Positions 18,337 to 27,311 of a DNA stretch of 64,000 bases are shown in pieces. Origin of the DNA: Myxococcus stipitatus. Lineage in GTDB: Bacteria; Myxococcota; Myxococcia; Myxococcales; Myxococcaceae. The stretch spans positions 7,998,001 through 8,062,000 of the forward strand of contig NZ_CP102770.1 of the NCBI RefSeq assembly GCF_038561935.1, in the 5' to 3' direction. Positions within the stretch are counted from its first letter, which is position 1; every line of letters begins with the position of its first letter. The notes below the pieces were generated by a model that was not told where the DNA came from, searched no databases, and saw only the letters and a list, made by a program, of their open reading frames with translations. The position numbers and the translations under genes were made by a program.

Positions 18337-19521
18337 GTGAACGATCGGAAGACACGGCGGGCGGTTCCCGCGGTCGAAGTCATCCGGCGGCCGGCCTCGA
18401 CGCCCGGCAGCGCCGCGCAGACTCCTTCCCCCTCGGAACCCGCCCCCACGGCGCCCACGCCGCGCCCCACGCCTCGGCCCACGGCCGGTACGGCCTCTGC
18501 CCCCGTCGCGCCGACTCCTCGGCCCACGGGGGTGGCACCCACGCCTCGCCCCACCGCTCCCTCGGCGCCGGTGGGCACGTCGCCTGCTCCCACGCCTCGT
18601 CCCGTCGGTACGGCGCCCGCTCCGGTGCCCCGCACCGTGACGCCGGGCGTGCGTCCCCCCGCGCCGCGCGCGCCCGGAGGCCCTGGCGCCTCCGGCCCGC
18701 GTCCGGGCGGCTTTGGCGGCAGGCCCGGAGGCTTCCGTCCCTCGACGCCTCGGCCTCCGCCCACGCCCGAGCAAATCCTGGCGCTGGCGCAGCGCGAGCA
18801 CGTGCCCGCGCGCATCGCCAAGGGTGAGCTGGAAGGCAAGATGAAGTGCCGCATCTGGCGCAAGCTGCACGCCGAGGAGGCCAAGCGCTTCGACCAGGTC
18901 TACGAGCTGATGGGACAGACGCCGAGCCTGTCGCTGGGAGACGCGTTCGGCGTGCTCCAGAGCGGCATGACGGTGGCCGAGTTCATGGCGCGCAAGGAGC
19001 GCACCCAGCGCAAGGCGGCCATCAAGCAGGCCCGCGGCGAGGTGGACAACGCCGTGGTGGCGGAGCTGCTGGGCGGACTCATCAGCGGGAAGGTGGAGGT
19101 CTCCGTCGTGCTGGCGGAGCGCTCGCTGCTCGACACGCTGGTCGCCGAGGAGCCCATCGCCTTCACGCTGGAGCGCACGGGCCGGCTGGAGAAGCTGCAG
19201 GTGGTGCTGCTGGCGCGGCGCGCGGAGTGGGACCGGCTGTTGCCCGGCCTTGAGCGCGACGCGAAGCTCACGCAGAAGCCGGCCACCGTGGCGCGTCAGC
19301 CGGACAAGCGGCCGTACTCGGACCCGCGTGCGTTCCTCGACCACCTGGGGCAGACGGTGAAGCTGGTGCTGCGCAACGGCATCACGCTCCAGCTGCCGCT
19401 CATGCACGTCGGCCGGTTCGACCTGCTGCTGGGGGAGACGGGGCACGAGGTCTTCGTCCCGCTCCACGCCCTGCTCCGCTTCGAGCCCGTCACCCAGAGC
19501 GCTCCCGCCGAAGGGGCCTGA
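18337..19521 (+). CDS. proline-rich protein with a possible Sm/Hfq-like C-terminal domain
   Basis: The 394-residue protein starts at GTG 18337. Residues about 18-145 are low complexity, with repeated TPRPT-type proline motifs and then a Gly/Arg/Pro stretch. A helical, charged middle region (about 145-315) is unrecognised. Residues 329-384 resemble the Hfq Sm fold: a FLDHL helix, then NGITLQ (347-352), FD (361-362) and a final strand with HA (377-378) and FEP. Hfq has NGIKLQ, FD and KHA in the same order, though here three residues are inserted between NGI and FD and the lysine before the histidine is missing. Possible RNA binding is therefore inference only. No signal peptide or membrane segment is seen. 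Confidence 0.7.
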   Translation: MNDRKTRRAVPAVEVIRRPASTPGSAAQTPSPSEPAPTAPTPRPTPRPTAGTASAPVAPTPRPTGVAPTPRPTAPSAPVGTSPAPTPRPVGTAPAPVPRTVTPGVRPPAPRAPGGPGASGPRPGGFGGRPGGFRPSTPRPPPTPEQILALAQREHVPARIAKGELEGKMKCRIWRKLHAEEAKRFDQVYELMGQTPSLSLGDAFGVLQSGMTVAEFMARKERTQRKAAIKQARGEVDNAVVAELLGGLISGKVEVSVVLAERSLLDTLVAEEPIAFTLERTGRLEKLQVVLLARRAEWDRLLPGLERDAKLTQKPATVARQPDKRPYSDPRAFLDHLGQTVKLVLRNGITLQLPLMHVGRFDLLLGETGHEVFVPLHALLRFEPVTQSAPAEGA

Positions 19522-19577
19522 AAAGGCCCTGGCGCCGGGGGCGCAGCCCTCTTCTTCCGTACGACATCGAGGCCCGC

Positions 19578-19997
19578 ATGCGCCCCTTCTTCTCCCGCAT
19601 CATCAAGCCCTGGCTCGCGCTGGCCGCGACGGCCGCCATGGTGGCCGCCACGCAGCAGGGGTGCAGCAAGCCCAAGGATACGGCCTCCGCAGAAGCCGCG
19701 CCCACCGTCCCCGAGAAGCGGGAGAACGGCGTGCGCGTGGTGGAGCTGTCCGTGACGGAGAAGGGCTATGAGCCCAGCCCCGTGTCGCTCAAGAAGGGCG
19801 AGCCGGTGAAGCTGGTGGTGACGCGCAAGACGGACCTGACGTGCGCGACGGAGGTGGTGATGGACGGCTACGACATCAACACCCCGCTGCCGCTCAACGA
19901 GGCGGTGAGCATCACCTTCACGCCGAAGGAGTCCGGAAAACTCGTCTACGGCTGCGCCATGGGGAAGATGATTTCCGGCGTATTCATGGTGGACTGA
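19578..19997 (+). CDS. cupredoxin-like exported protein with Cys/Met metal site
   Basis: The 139-residue product has an N-terminal export signal (about 1-28) ending in QQGC, a weak lipobox, then a single cupredoxin-like beta barrel (GYEPSPVSLKKGEPVKLVV; ITFTPKESGKLVYGC). The conserved domain region holds no histidine at all. The likely ligands are Cys in TCATEV and Cys/Met in YGCAMGKM, as in Cys-Cys type cupredoxins associated with copper handling. Copper(I) binding in the envelope is plausible. The neighbours give no further clue; the next gene is a helicase 56 bp downstream. Confidence 0.75.
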   Translation: MRPFFSRIIKPWLALAATAAMVAATQQGCSKPKDTASAEAAPTVPEKRENGVRVVELSVTEKGYEPSPVSLKKGEPVKLVVTRKTDLTCATEVVMDGYDINTPLPLNEAVSITFTPKESGKLVYGCAMGKMISGVFMVD

Positions 19998-20053
19998 AGA
20001 CGTAGGTCGAAATCTGGGCACCGCGCTGGGGCAGGTTAGTCTGCTCGGCCTGC

Positions 20054-22996
20054 ATGGGCGGCGCGGCGGAGCTCTTCACGCGGCATGTCTTCCTGGACCT
20101 CGAGACGACGGGGTTGGATCCACGTGCCGACGAAATCATCGAGCTGGGATGTCTGTTCTTCGAGAACGGGCGCGAGGTGGACCGCTTCGCGCGCATGTAC
20201 TCGGCATCCCGGCCCTTGCCTCTCACGATTCGACGGCTGACGGGCCTGACGGACGCGGACCTCGCGGGCAAGCCTCGCTTCGGCGCCGACATGGAGGAGC
20301 TGCGACAGCGGCTCTCCGGGTGGACGGTGGTGGCGCATAACGCCCCGTTCGAGAAGGGCTTCCTGCCAGACTTGTTGGGGCCCATCCGCGCGCCGGTGCT
20401 CGATTCGTGCGAGCTGATGCACTACCTGCACCCGGAGCTGCCCAGCCACTCGCTGGAGTCGCTCCTGCGCTGGGCGGGACTGGGCGTTCGCCAACCCCAC
20501 CGCGCGCTGTCGGACTGCGAGGCGGTGTACGCCGTGCTCGTGCAGACGATGGAGCGCTGTGTGCGCGACGGGCGCGGCGAGGACGTCTCGGACCTCATCG
20601 CCACATTGGATCCTCGCGCGGCGCGCCGGCTGGGGCCCGCGGAGGGTGACAGCGGCGCCTTCGACTACGAGGAGTGGCCGCTCCTGGATTTGCTATCGCG
20701 ACTGGCCGAGGCCTGTCGTGCCGTGCCCGCGCCGCTGACGCTGGAGACCCAGGGGTTCTTGCGCGGGAAGCCGGAGCGGAGGCGGGCGGCGGGTGTCGCG
20801 GCCCTCGTCGAGCCAGAGGCGGATGCGCCCGTGCTGCCTGTGCGCGACGAGGAGGTGACGGCGGTGCTGGGCGCTGGCGGAGCGTTGGAGCGCCGCGAGG
20901 AGTCCTTCAAGAGTCGGCCCGCGCAGCTCGACATGGCGCATGCGGTGGCGCGCGCGTTGTCGGAGGGTGAGCAGGTGGCGGTGGAGGCGGGCACGGGCAC
21001 GGGCAAGTCGCTCGCGTACCTGACGCCGGCCGCCCTCTTCGCGGCACGCAACGGCCGCAAGGTCGGCGTGGCGCCGCACACCAAGACGCTGCAAGACCAG
21101 TTGCTGGAGAAGGACCTGCCCCGCCTGCACAAGGCCATGGGCGGCACGTTCGGCTACGCGCTGCTCAAGGGCCAGTCGAACTACCTGTGCCGACGCCGAG
21201 CGCTGGAGGCGACGCGCGTGGAGCCGGGCATGGGACACTCGGCGCGCGCGCCCCGTGCATACCTGCGGGCGTACATGCGCCGCAGCATGGAGGGGGACCT
21301 GGACCGACTGAGCCACTGGTTCCGGGAGCGCTTCCCGGTGCTGATGGGGTTGGTGCCCGCGGTGCGGTCCGAGGCCGCGACGACGCTGGGCGAGAAGTGC
21401 CCGCACCACCATCGGTGCTTCTACCACTCGGCGGTGGCGCAGGCGCGCGAGGCTGATGTGCTGGTCATCAACCAGTCACTCGCCTTCGCCTGGCCCGCGC
21501 GCTACCCGAAGATGGAGCACCTGATTCTCGACGAGGCGCACGAAGTCGAGGACGTGGCCACCACCGCGCTCACCGTGGAGCTGTCGGACCTGGCCTTCCA
21601 TCGACTCACCGAGCGGCTGCACGGGCGCGATGGACGCCATGGCCTCTTCGCCGAGCTTCGCCGCGCGCTCTTCGGCTCCCGACGCGAGGAGTCGCGGGCG
21701 CTGATGGGGCAGGTGGAGGACGCGCTTCGCCGGTTGATGGACGAGGCGCGAGACCTGGGCGCACGGGTGACGGAGCTGTGTGAGCCCTCGGCCACGACGG
21801 CGGGCGAGGACCCGGATGAAGGCGCGTATGCCCCCGAGCTTCGGGTGACGGAGGCCGTGCGCGCGCTCCCCACGTGGGCTCCCGTGCGCGAGGGGCTCGA
21901 GCTGGTGCGCGGTGCGCTCCAGACGCTCCACACGCTGCTCGCGGTGCGCGTGCTGGAGGCCCTGCCCGAGCTGGCCGCGCGGATGCCCGCGCTGGAGCGA
22001 GAGCTGTCGGGTGCCACCACGGAGCTGGGTGAGCTCGCGACGCTGGCGCAAGAGCTCTCGGGCGATGCGGCGCCAGGGCGGTGCTACTCGGCCACGGCGG
22101 AGCCTCGGCGTCAGCGGTGGAGCGTGGGTGCTCAGCCCGTGGATGTGTCGTTCCATGTGTCGCGAGACTTCGCCGCGAGCAAGCGCGCGCTGGTGCTGAC
22201 GTCCGCGACGCTGGGGCCTGGGAGCGGGAGCGGCACACCGTTCGTGCTGAAGCGGCTGGGACTGGATGGACGCGGCGACGCGCCCGCGCCCAGGCTGCTA
22301 CGGGCCCCCTCTCCTTTCCAGCTTCATGAGCAGGCACTGGTGGTGCTCGTCACGGACGCGCCTCGGGCGCATGAAGAGCCCTTCGTGGACTGGGCCGCGA
22401 CACGCATCTCCGGCCTCGCGCAGACGATGGGTGGACGGGTGCTGGGCTTGTTCGCCTCCACGCGTCGGATGGAGCGCGTGGGCGCGGAGGCTCGGGCCCG
22501 ATTGGAGCCGCTCGGCATCGAGGTGCTCCGGCAGTCGCGCGGCCACAGTCGCTCGCTGGCGGCCCGGCAGGAGCGCGACACGGGCACGGTGTTGCTGGGG
22601 ACGAAGAGCTTCTGGCAGGGCGTGGATATCCCAGGCCGAGGCGTGGGCTGTGTCTTCATCGACAAGCTCCCGCTGGAGCCCGCGCTTCGCCCGCTGGTGG
22701 CGGCGCGTGAGGAGCCTTTCGCCCGCTCGGGCAACGAGTATCAGGGCTTCCTCCAGTACCGACTGCCGAGGGCCCTGCTGCTCCTGCGACAGGGCGTGGG
22801 CCGACTCATCCGCTCCACGACGGACCGAGGGGTCGTCATCATCGCGGACCCGGGCCATCCCAGCTATCGCGCGCATCTGCTCGAAGCACTCGACGGCTAC
22901 CACGTGGAGGCCTTGCCGTGGGCGCAGGCCCGACTGCGCATCCACTCGGTCCTCAAGCAGACGGGACTCACGGCGGACCTGCTCTCGACTCAGTGA
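20054..22996 (+). CDS. DinG-family helicase with N-terminal DEDD 3'-5' exonuclease
   Basis: The 980-residue protein fuses an exonuclease domain (LDLETTGLDP at about 11-20; HNAPFEKGF; HRALSDCEA) to a superfamily 2 XPD/DinG-type helicase. The helicase has Walker A EAGTGTGKS near 312-320, DEAH (LDEAHEVED) and the C-terminal motifs FWQGVDIPG and QGVGRLIRS. Three cysteines (NYLC and CPHHHRC) match three of the four DinG iron-sulfur ligands as I recall them; I do not see the fourth, so cluster binding is uncertain. Exonuclease-DinG fusions are known in Firmicutes and elsewhere, and act in DNA repair or replication. The protein is cytoplasmic. All key motifs look intact. Confidence 0.9.
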   Translation: MGGAAELFTRHVFLDLETTGLDPRADEIIELGCLFFENGREVDRFARMYSASRPLPLTIRRLTGLTDADLAGKPRFGADMEELRQRLSGWTVVAHNAPFEKGFLPDLLGPIRAPVLDSCELMHYLHPELPSHSLESLLRWAGLGVRQPHRALSDCEAVYAVLVQTMERCVRDGRGEDVSDLIATLDPRAARRLGPAEGDSGAFDYEEWPLLDLLSRLAEACRAVPAPLTLETQGFLRGKPERRRAAGVAALVEPEADAPVLPVRDEEVTAVLGAGGALERREESFKSRPAQLDMAHAVARALSEGEQVAVEAGTGTGKSLAYLTPAALFAARNGRKVGVAPHTKTLQDQLLEKDLPRLHKAMGGTFGYALLKGQSNYLCRRRALEATRVEPGMGHSARAPRAYLRAYMRRSMEGDLDRLSHWFRERFPVLMGLVPAVRSEAATTLGEKCPHHHRCFYHSAVAQAREADVLVINQSLAFAWPARYPKMEHLILDEAHEVEDVATTALTVELSDLAFHRLTERLHGRDGRHGLFAELRRALFGSRREESRALMGQVEDALRRLMDEARDLGARVTELCEPSATTAGEDPDEGAYAPELRVTEAVRALPTWAPVREGLELVRGALQTLHTLLAVRVLEALPELAARMPALERELSGATTELGELATLAQELSGDAAPGRCYSATAEPRRQRWSVGAQPVDVSFHVSRDFAASKRALVLTSATLGPGSGSGTPFVLKRLGLDGRGDAPAPRLLRAPSPFQLHEQALVVLVTDAPRAHEEPFVDWAATRISGLAQTMGGRVLGLFASTRRMERVGAEARARLEPLGIEVLRQSRGHSRSLAARQERDTGTVLLGTKSFWQGVDIPGRGVGCVFIDKLPLEPALRPLVAAREEPFARSGNEYQGFLQYRLPRALLLLRQGVGRLIRSTTDRGVVIIADPGHPSYRAHLLEALDGYHVEALPWAQARLRIHSVLKQTGLTADLLSTQ

Positions 22997-23163
22997 GAGT
23001 GGATTCGTCTCGTGACACGGACTTCTTCAAGCCTTCGTGGGACTGCTTTCACGAGGCTTGCGCGCATTGTTCGTCGAGGCTCCTGAACACGTCCCTGGCT
23101 CGCGCCTTGCTCGAGTGCATCGAGCATTGACGCGCGAGGCGGCCACCTCCACGCTTTCTCAGC

Positions 23164-24024
23164 ATGGGATGGAGCGCGGACAGAGTTCGTGGTGGGGCCT
23201 TCCCTCGGGCGCCCACTCAGGCGGCGTGGGACGCGATGGGGCCCGAGGAACGGGAAGAAGTCGTTGAATCACTGCCCGGCGAAGTCACCGACCGGGAGAT
23301 GTCACCACCGGAGGGAGACCGGCACCAGGAGGCGAGGCACCGCGTCCTCGACATCCTCAGGGGCCACTTCGACCTTCGGAAGCGGTCGATGTACATCGGC
23401 TCGGAGCTGCCCGTGTATTACCCGGGCGAGCGGCGCTTCGCGCCCGACCTGCTGGTGGTGTTCGATGTCGAGTCACACAGCCGCGAGAAGTGGCTGGTGA
23501 GCTACGAGGGCAAGGGCCTGGACTGGGTGATGGAAGTCCACTCCGGAGGCGACCGGAAGAAGGACGCCGTCTACAACGTGCGGCGCTACGCCCGGCTCGG
23601 AGTCCCCGAGTACTTCATCTACGACAGGGCCCGCGAACAGCTCCTGGGCTATCGACTGAAGACCCGCGGCGCGAGGACCTACTCACGCATCCCCGAGAAG
23701 CGCGGGCGACTCACATCGAAGGTGCTCGGCATCGACTTCGAGCTTCGCGATGACCAGGTGTTCCTGTGGACGGGCCCTACCCTGCTGCTCGAGCCCATGG
23801 AGATGGTGGAGCAGCTCAAGGCGCGAGTGGCGAAGGCCAGCCAGCGCGCCGATGAGGAACTGCGCATGCGTCGCGAGGAGGCACGGCGGCGCAGGAACAG
23901 TGAACGCCGTCTTGCCTCCGAGGCGGAGCGTCTTTCCTCGGAGACACGTCGTCGACAGAAAGCGGAGCAGAAGCTCGCGGCGCTGAAGGCGGAGCTGCAG
24001 AAGCTGCGGTCCCGCCCTCACTGA
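23164..24024 (+). CDS. Uma2-family (DUF820) endonuclease-like protein
   Basis: The 286-residue protein has a PD-(D/E)xK-type Uma2 core (about 55-190): GDRHQEARHRVL, SELPVYYPGERRFAPDLLVV and the WVMEVHSGGDRKKDAVYN motif with the catalytic E/K region, followed by YARLGVPEYFIYD. A long charged helix from about 220 to the end, rich in Arg, Glu and Lys, is predicted coiled coil. This family is multiplied in myxobacteria and cyanobacteria, with largely unknown roles. An alternative start is Met25 (23236). It ends 10 bp before the converging HAMP gene. Confidence 0.82.
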   Translation: MGWSADRVRGGAFPRAPTQAAWDAMGPEEREEVVESLPGEVTDREMSPPEGDRHQEARHRVLDILRGHFDLRKRSMYIGSELPVYYPGERRFAPDLLVVFDVESHSREKWLVSYEGKGLDWVMEVHSGGDRKKDAVYNVRRYARLGVPEYFIYDRAREQLLGYRLKTRGARTYSRIPEKRGRLTSKVLGIDFELRDDQVFLWTGPTLLLEPMEMVEQLKARVAKASQRADEELRMRREEARRRRNSERRLASEAERLSSETRRRQKAEQKLAALKAELQKLRSRPH

Positions 24025-24034
24025 CCTCGCGGCC

Positions 24035-24772
24035 TCAGCCCTCCAGCCGCGCACGGAAGCGGGACTCGAGCGCGCGCAGCTCCGCGAGAGGCTCGCCCGA
24101 GAGCCCCGAGCGCTCCGCCGCCTCGAGCGCCTGCGCCAGGCTCCGCACATCCGCCTCGCTCTGGTCCTTGAGCTTCTGCATCATGCTCCGCGTCGCATCG
24201 AACAGCTCGCGCAGCTCGTCGCCTTCGCGCAGTCCGTACGGAGGCGGCTGCAGCTTGCCCGCCGACACATCCGTCACCATGCGGCGGATGCGCAGCAGGG
24301 GCCCCGCCAGTCGGTGCGTCACCACGATGGTGCCCAGCGCCACCACGACGAGGAAGCCCACCAGGAACGCCCCCAGCACCCACCACGTCACGCGCTGACG
24401 CCACTCCAGCTCCGCGCGCTGCGCGACAATCTCGGCGCGCTCCGCTTCGTAGGCCGCGTCGATGCCGCTCGCCTTCTCCCGGAAGGTGGCCTCGAAGGAC
24501 GGGTCATCCATGCGCGCCAGCAGCTCGTTGGAGAGCGTGGCACCGGACAGCTCCCGGCTCACCTCCGCCGCGCGCGAGCGGGCCTCCACCGCCGTCGCCG
24601 TCTCACGCATCAACGTCTGGGCCGACCGGACCAGGAACACCCCCAGCAAGGCCGACAGCACCAACGTCACGCCCACCATGTACGCGGTCAACTTGAGCTG
24701 GAAGCTCGTATCCAACAGGAAGTTGCGCCAGCGCCGCCTCGGGGCCGTCGTCCGCGCCGTGCTCGTCGTCAT
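24035..24772 (-). CDS. HAMP-domain membrane protein lacking an output domain
   Basis: The 245-residue protein has two membrane helices, about 22-45 and 125-150, flanking a helical outer segment. A HAMP domain (HRLAGPLLRIRRMVTDVSAGKL) directly follows the second helix, and a charged helical tail ends the protein. There is no kinase, GGDEF or methyl-accepting domain after HAMP, so the signal must pass to a separate partner or the tail itself acts. The ATG overlaps the stop of the upstream HEAT-repeat gene (ATGA), suggesting coupled synthesis of the two. Confidence 0.82.
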   Translation of the reverse strand: MTTSTARTTAPRRRWRNFLLDTSFQLKLTAYMVGVTLVLSALLGVFLVRSAQTLMRETATAVEARSRAAEVSRELSGATLSNELLARMDDPSFEATFREKASGIDAAYEAERAEIVAQRAELEWRQRVTWWVLGAFLVGFLVVVALGTIVVTHRLAGPLLRIRRMVTDVSAGKLQPPPYGLREGDELRELFDATRSMMQKLKDQSEADVRSLAQALEAAERSGLSGEPLAELRALESRFRARLEG

Positions 24773-25521
24773 GTCTCGTTGCTCCACTCGAAGGTTTCCG
24801 CGGCTTCCTCCACCGCTCGGGGCACCAGTGCCTTGAGGAGGTCCGCGGGCTGCGCGCCCCCGGCCTTCACGTCCACCTGCCCTAGCAGCGACAGGTCCGG
24901 GTAGCTCATGCAAACGATGGCCACCCTCAAGCCTCCGCCCTCCAATGCATGAACCTCCGGGGTGATTCGATAGCCACTCACCCCCAGCTTCTTCAGCGCG
25001 CCCTTCGCCGCGGACTTGGACTCCTTGGCGGGCGCCAGCAGCGCGCCCCGTCGGACCAGCCTCGAGCGAAGCCGGGCCTCGGTGGCCTTCACCAGCTCCG
25101 CTGGCAACGTGCGCGTGAGGTCCTTCATCCCATCCACCACGATGTAGAAGCGCGGAGGACGCGACTGATACGCCTTCAGCGCGCTCACCGCCTCCTGCAC
25201 GGCCGTCTTCACCCCCGCGTCGGGCTCTGTCTTGTGCGCCTCCAGACACGGCAGCGCGGAGGCCTCCTGGAGCTTCGCCAGGGCCTTGGCGACAGCCGCC
25301 CGCACCAGCTCGCTGGGGTCCTTCAGGCCGCCACACAGCGGGGCCACCGCCTCCGGGTCCTCCGTGGCCCCCAGCACCAGCGCCGCCTGCGAGCGCGAGC
25401 GAGGGTCCTTGCCCTGCTGCAGCTGGCGTCCCAGGAACGCAATCCGGGTATCCCCCTGGGCCAGGGACACGCAGGGCGTGAACAGCAACAGCAGGAGGAG
25501 GGGATGAGGGGGCAGCCGCAT
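24769..25521 (-). CDS. exported HEAT-repeat protein
   Basis: The 250-residue product has a classical signal peptide (poly-Leu core at about 7-15, predicted cleavage after SLAQ). Two or three HEAT-like helical repeats follow (about 35-115: SQAALVLGATEDPEAVAPL, VRAAVAKALAKLQ), then an alpha/beta C-terminal region starting at RPPRFYIVVDGMKD. It is probably periplasmic and may serve as a scaffold. It heads a two-gene unit, overlapping the HAMP membrane protein by 4 bases, so a functional pairing across the membrane is plausible. The C-terminal domain is unrecognised. Confidence 0.78.
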   Translation of the reverse strand: MRLPPHPLLLLLLFTPCVSLAQGDTRIAFLGRQLQQGKDPRSRSQAALVLGATEDPEAVAPLCGGLKDPSELVRAAVAKALAKLQEASALPCLEAHKTEPDAGVKTAVQEAVSALKAYQSRPPRFYIVVDGMKDLTRTLPAELVKATEARLRSRLVRRGALLAPAKESKSAAKGALKKLGVSGYRITPEVHALEGGGLRVAIVCMSYPDLSLLGQVDVKAGGAQPADLLKALVPRAVEEAAETFEWSNET

Positions 25522-25680
25522 GGGGAGGAGCGACTCGCAGTGTAGCCCTGTGTGCCCGGTGACGAACAGTTACCCGGCAGGCAGGCCACGCACACCCACC
25601 TTCCCGGCGCTCGTAGGCACCGTGGATCCGACAAGTGGCCATCCTGGGGTAACGTGCGCCCGTCCAGGAGGGCATGCCCG

Positions 25681-26460
25681 GTGTCATTCGCTTCCCGGTT
25701 GGAAGGTCTGCTGCAGCAAGTGGGGTTGAGCGGCGTGGTGGAAGAGGTGCGTTCGCGGCTGGGCTACACACGCCCGCAGGCGCCGCCCTCTCGCAATGGC
25801 GCCACACACGCCTCCCCTCCGCCCATGGCCCGGAAGGAAGCTCCCGCCGCAGCCCCCTCCCCCACGCCTCCCGGCGCGGTGGAGCCCACGCGCGTCGAGC
25901 GCACGCCACGCCCCCGCCCCGTCGCGGAAGCAGAGCCCCTCCCCATCGAGGCCGAGGCCCCCGCTCCTCGCGCCCCCAAGGCCAGGAAGGCCCGGACCGC
26001 CGCCAAGGCGCCCAAGTCCAAGGCCACCTCCGCCAAGGCCCCCGGCGCCAGGTCCACCGGCGGCAAGAGCCCGGCCCGGAGCAAGACGCGCGAGAAGAAG
26101 CCCGAGGCTTCCGCCGCCGACTCGACCCAGGCCGTGAGCCAGCTCGTGGAGGCGCTGCGAGCCCATCCCCGCCACGAGGAGCTGCGTGCCGCGGGCAAGC
26201 TGAAGGATCAGCTCGTGCGGTCGCTGATTCCCCTGTACCTCGCCCGGGCCATGGAGCTGGACATGGAGGTGACGTCGGGGACCACGTCCCGCTTCTGGAG
26301 CGAGCTGGGCATCACCTACGCCGCGCCCAACGCGGCCAAGGCGCTGCGCCTGCATGCCGGTTACGCCCAGGACACGAAGAAGGGCAAGGCCATCACGCCC
26401 AAGGGCGTCCAGTACGTCGAGGAGACCCTCAAGAAGCAGCGCGAGGACGCCTCGGCCTGA
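25681..26460 (+). CDS. Lys/Ala/Pro-rich (histone H1-like) protein with conserved C-terminal domain
   Basis: From GTG 25681, with CAGGAGGG about 10 bases upstream, the product is 259 residues. After a short conserved head (SFASRLEGLLQQVGLSGVVEEV) comes a Pro/Ala stretch and then a strongly basic Ala/Lys region (about 98-155) like eukaryotic histone H1 tails. The C-terminal 100 residues form a compact unrecognised domain (SQLVEALRAHPRHEELRAAGKL... ITYAAPNAAKALRLHAGYAQ). Binding to nucleic acid through the basic tail is plausible but not shown. It is divergent from the HEAT-repeat gene. The in-frame stretch upstream of the GTG has no coding character. Confidence 0.72.
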   Translation: MSFASRLEGLLQQVGLSGVVEEVRSRLGYTRPQAPPSRNGATHASPPPMARKEAPAAAPSPTPPGAVEPTRVERTPRPRPVAEAEPLPIEAEAPAPRAPKARKARTAAKAPKSKATSAKAPGARSTGGKSPARSKTREKKPEASAADSTQAVSQLVEALRAHPRHEELRAAGKLKDQLVRSLIPLYLARAMELDMEVTSGTTSRFWSELGITYAAPNAAKALRLHAGYAQDTKKGKAITPKGVQYVEETLKKQREDASA

Positions 26461-26740
26461 GCGCCCCCGCCCTCGCGCACTGTCCGCGGGAGGGCACTTC
26501 GAGGCCGTCGCGGGCCTCCAGGGGTTGACTGGCGAACGGGCTTCCGGGCCTCGCGAACGAGCAACTGGCCCCCACGGGGACGCCTCCTAGATTGGCGCGA
26601 GCGATGGCCACGACGCGCCCTTCCGCCAGGAGGTCCTCCCCGCTTCGCCGCGCACCACTGCTCGGACCGGGGAGCGCGCGCGAAATGTGCCTCCCGGACG
26701 GGCGGGCCTCCCGTGACGGCGGGACGGCGCGGGGTGGGGC

Positions 26741-27181
26741 ATGGGGCCGGATGCACTGACGTTCTACCGGGCCGCGAGACGCCTGCGGCGCCTGGGTGTG
26801 CCCTTGCTGCCCGCTTGGGTGTCCGCGGTGGGTGACCGCCTGCTGCACAGCCATGTCGACATCGACGCGCGGCTGCATGCCACCGTGGGCCTGGGCTACG
26901 GCGGCGTGGGCGTGGTGGTCGCGCCGGGTGTCGAGGTGGGCGAGGGCAGCTTCCTCTCGCAGAACGTGAGCGTGGAGCCTCGGCTGGGGGAGGCGGATGC
27001 CCCTCGCATCGGCCGCAACGTCTATGTGGGCGTGGGAGCTCAAATCATTGGCCCCGTGACGGTGGGAGACGACGCGGTGATTGGCGCCGGAGCCCTGGTG
27101 ACGGCGGATGTCCCGCCCAGGGCGGTGGTGGTGGGAGACCCCGCCCGGGTGGTCAAATACAAGCCCCCGAGACAGCACTGA
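26741..27181 (+). CDS. serine-acetyltransferase-like hexapeptide-repeat protein
   Basis: The 146-residue product is a left-handed beta-helix acyltransferase of the CysE/LbH type. It has HVDIDARLHATVGLGYGG, VVAPGVEVGEGSFLSQNVSVEP, GRNVYVGVGAQIIGPVTVGDD and the closing GAGALVTADVPPRAVVVGDPARVVK. It is shorter than true CysE because the N-terminal helical domain is almost absent, so it is more likely a sugar or small-molecule O-acetyltransferase than a cysteine-synthesis enzyme. It stands alone, with a 280-bp gap upstream and a hairpin just downstream. Confidence 0.82.
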   Translation: MGPDALTFYRAARRLRRLGVPLLPAWVSAVGDRLLHSHVDIDARLHATVGLGYGGVGVVVAPGVEVGEGSFLSQNVSVEPRLGEADAPRIGRNVYVGVGAQIIGPVTVGDDAVIGAGALVTADVPPRAVVVGDPARVVKYKPPRQH

Positions 27182-27191
27182 CGGGCCCCCT

Positions 27192-27212
27192 CCCCTGGCC
27201 CCTCTCCAGGGG
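27192..27212 (+). terminator. hairpin downstream of the acetyltransferase gene
   Basis: CCCCTGG and CCAGGGG form a perfect 7-bp stem with a 7-base loop, 11 bases after the acetyltransferase stop and about 100 bases before alaS. There is no T-run, so if it ends transcription it is not a standard intrinsic terminator. Confidence 0.3.
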
Positions 27213-27311
27213 CGCTGGCGTGTCGGAATCCCCCCGCCCAGGTCGTCCAGCCGTCCCATGCAAACTCCAAGAACTCCTGCGCGGCCTCCTCTTGTGGCAT
27301 ATACCCACACC

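Noticed and set aside
27182..27311. T-box or other riboswitch before alaS
   Set aside because: The leader is short, has only one simple hairpin and no T-box core motif.
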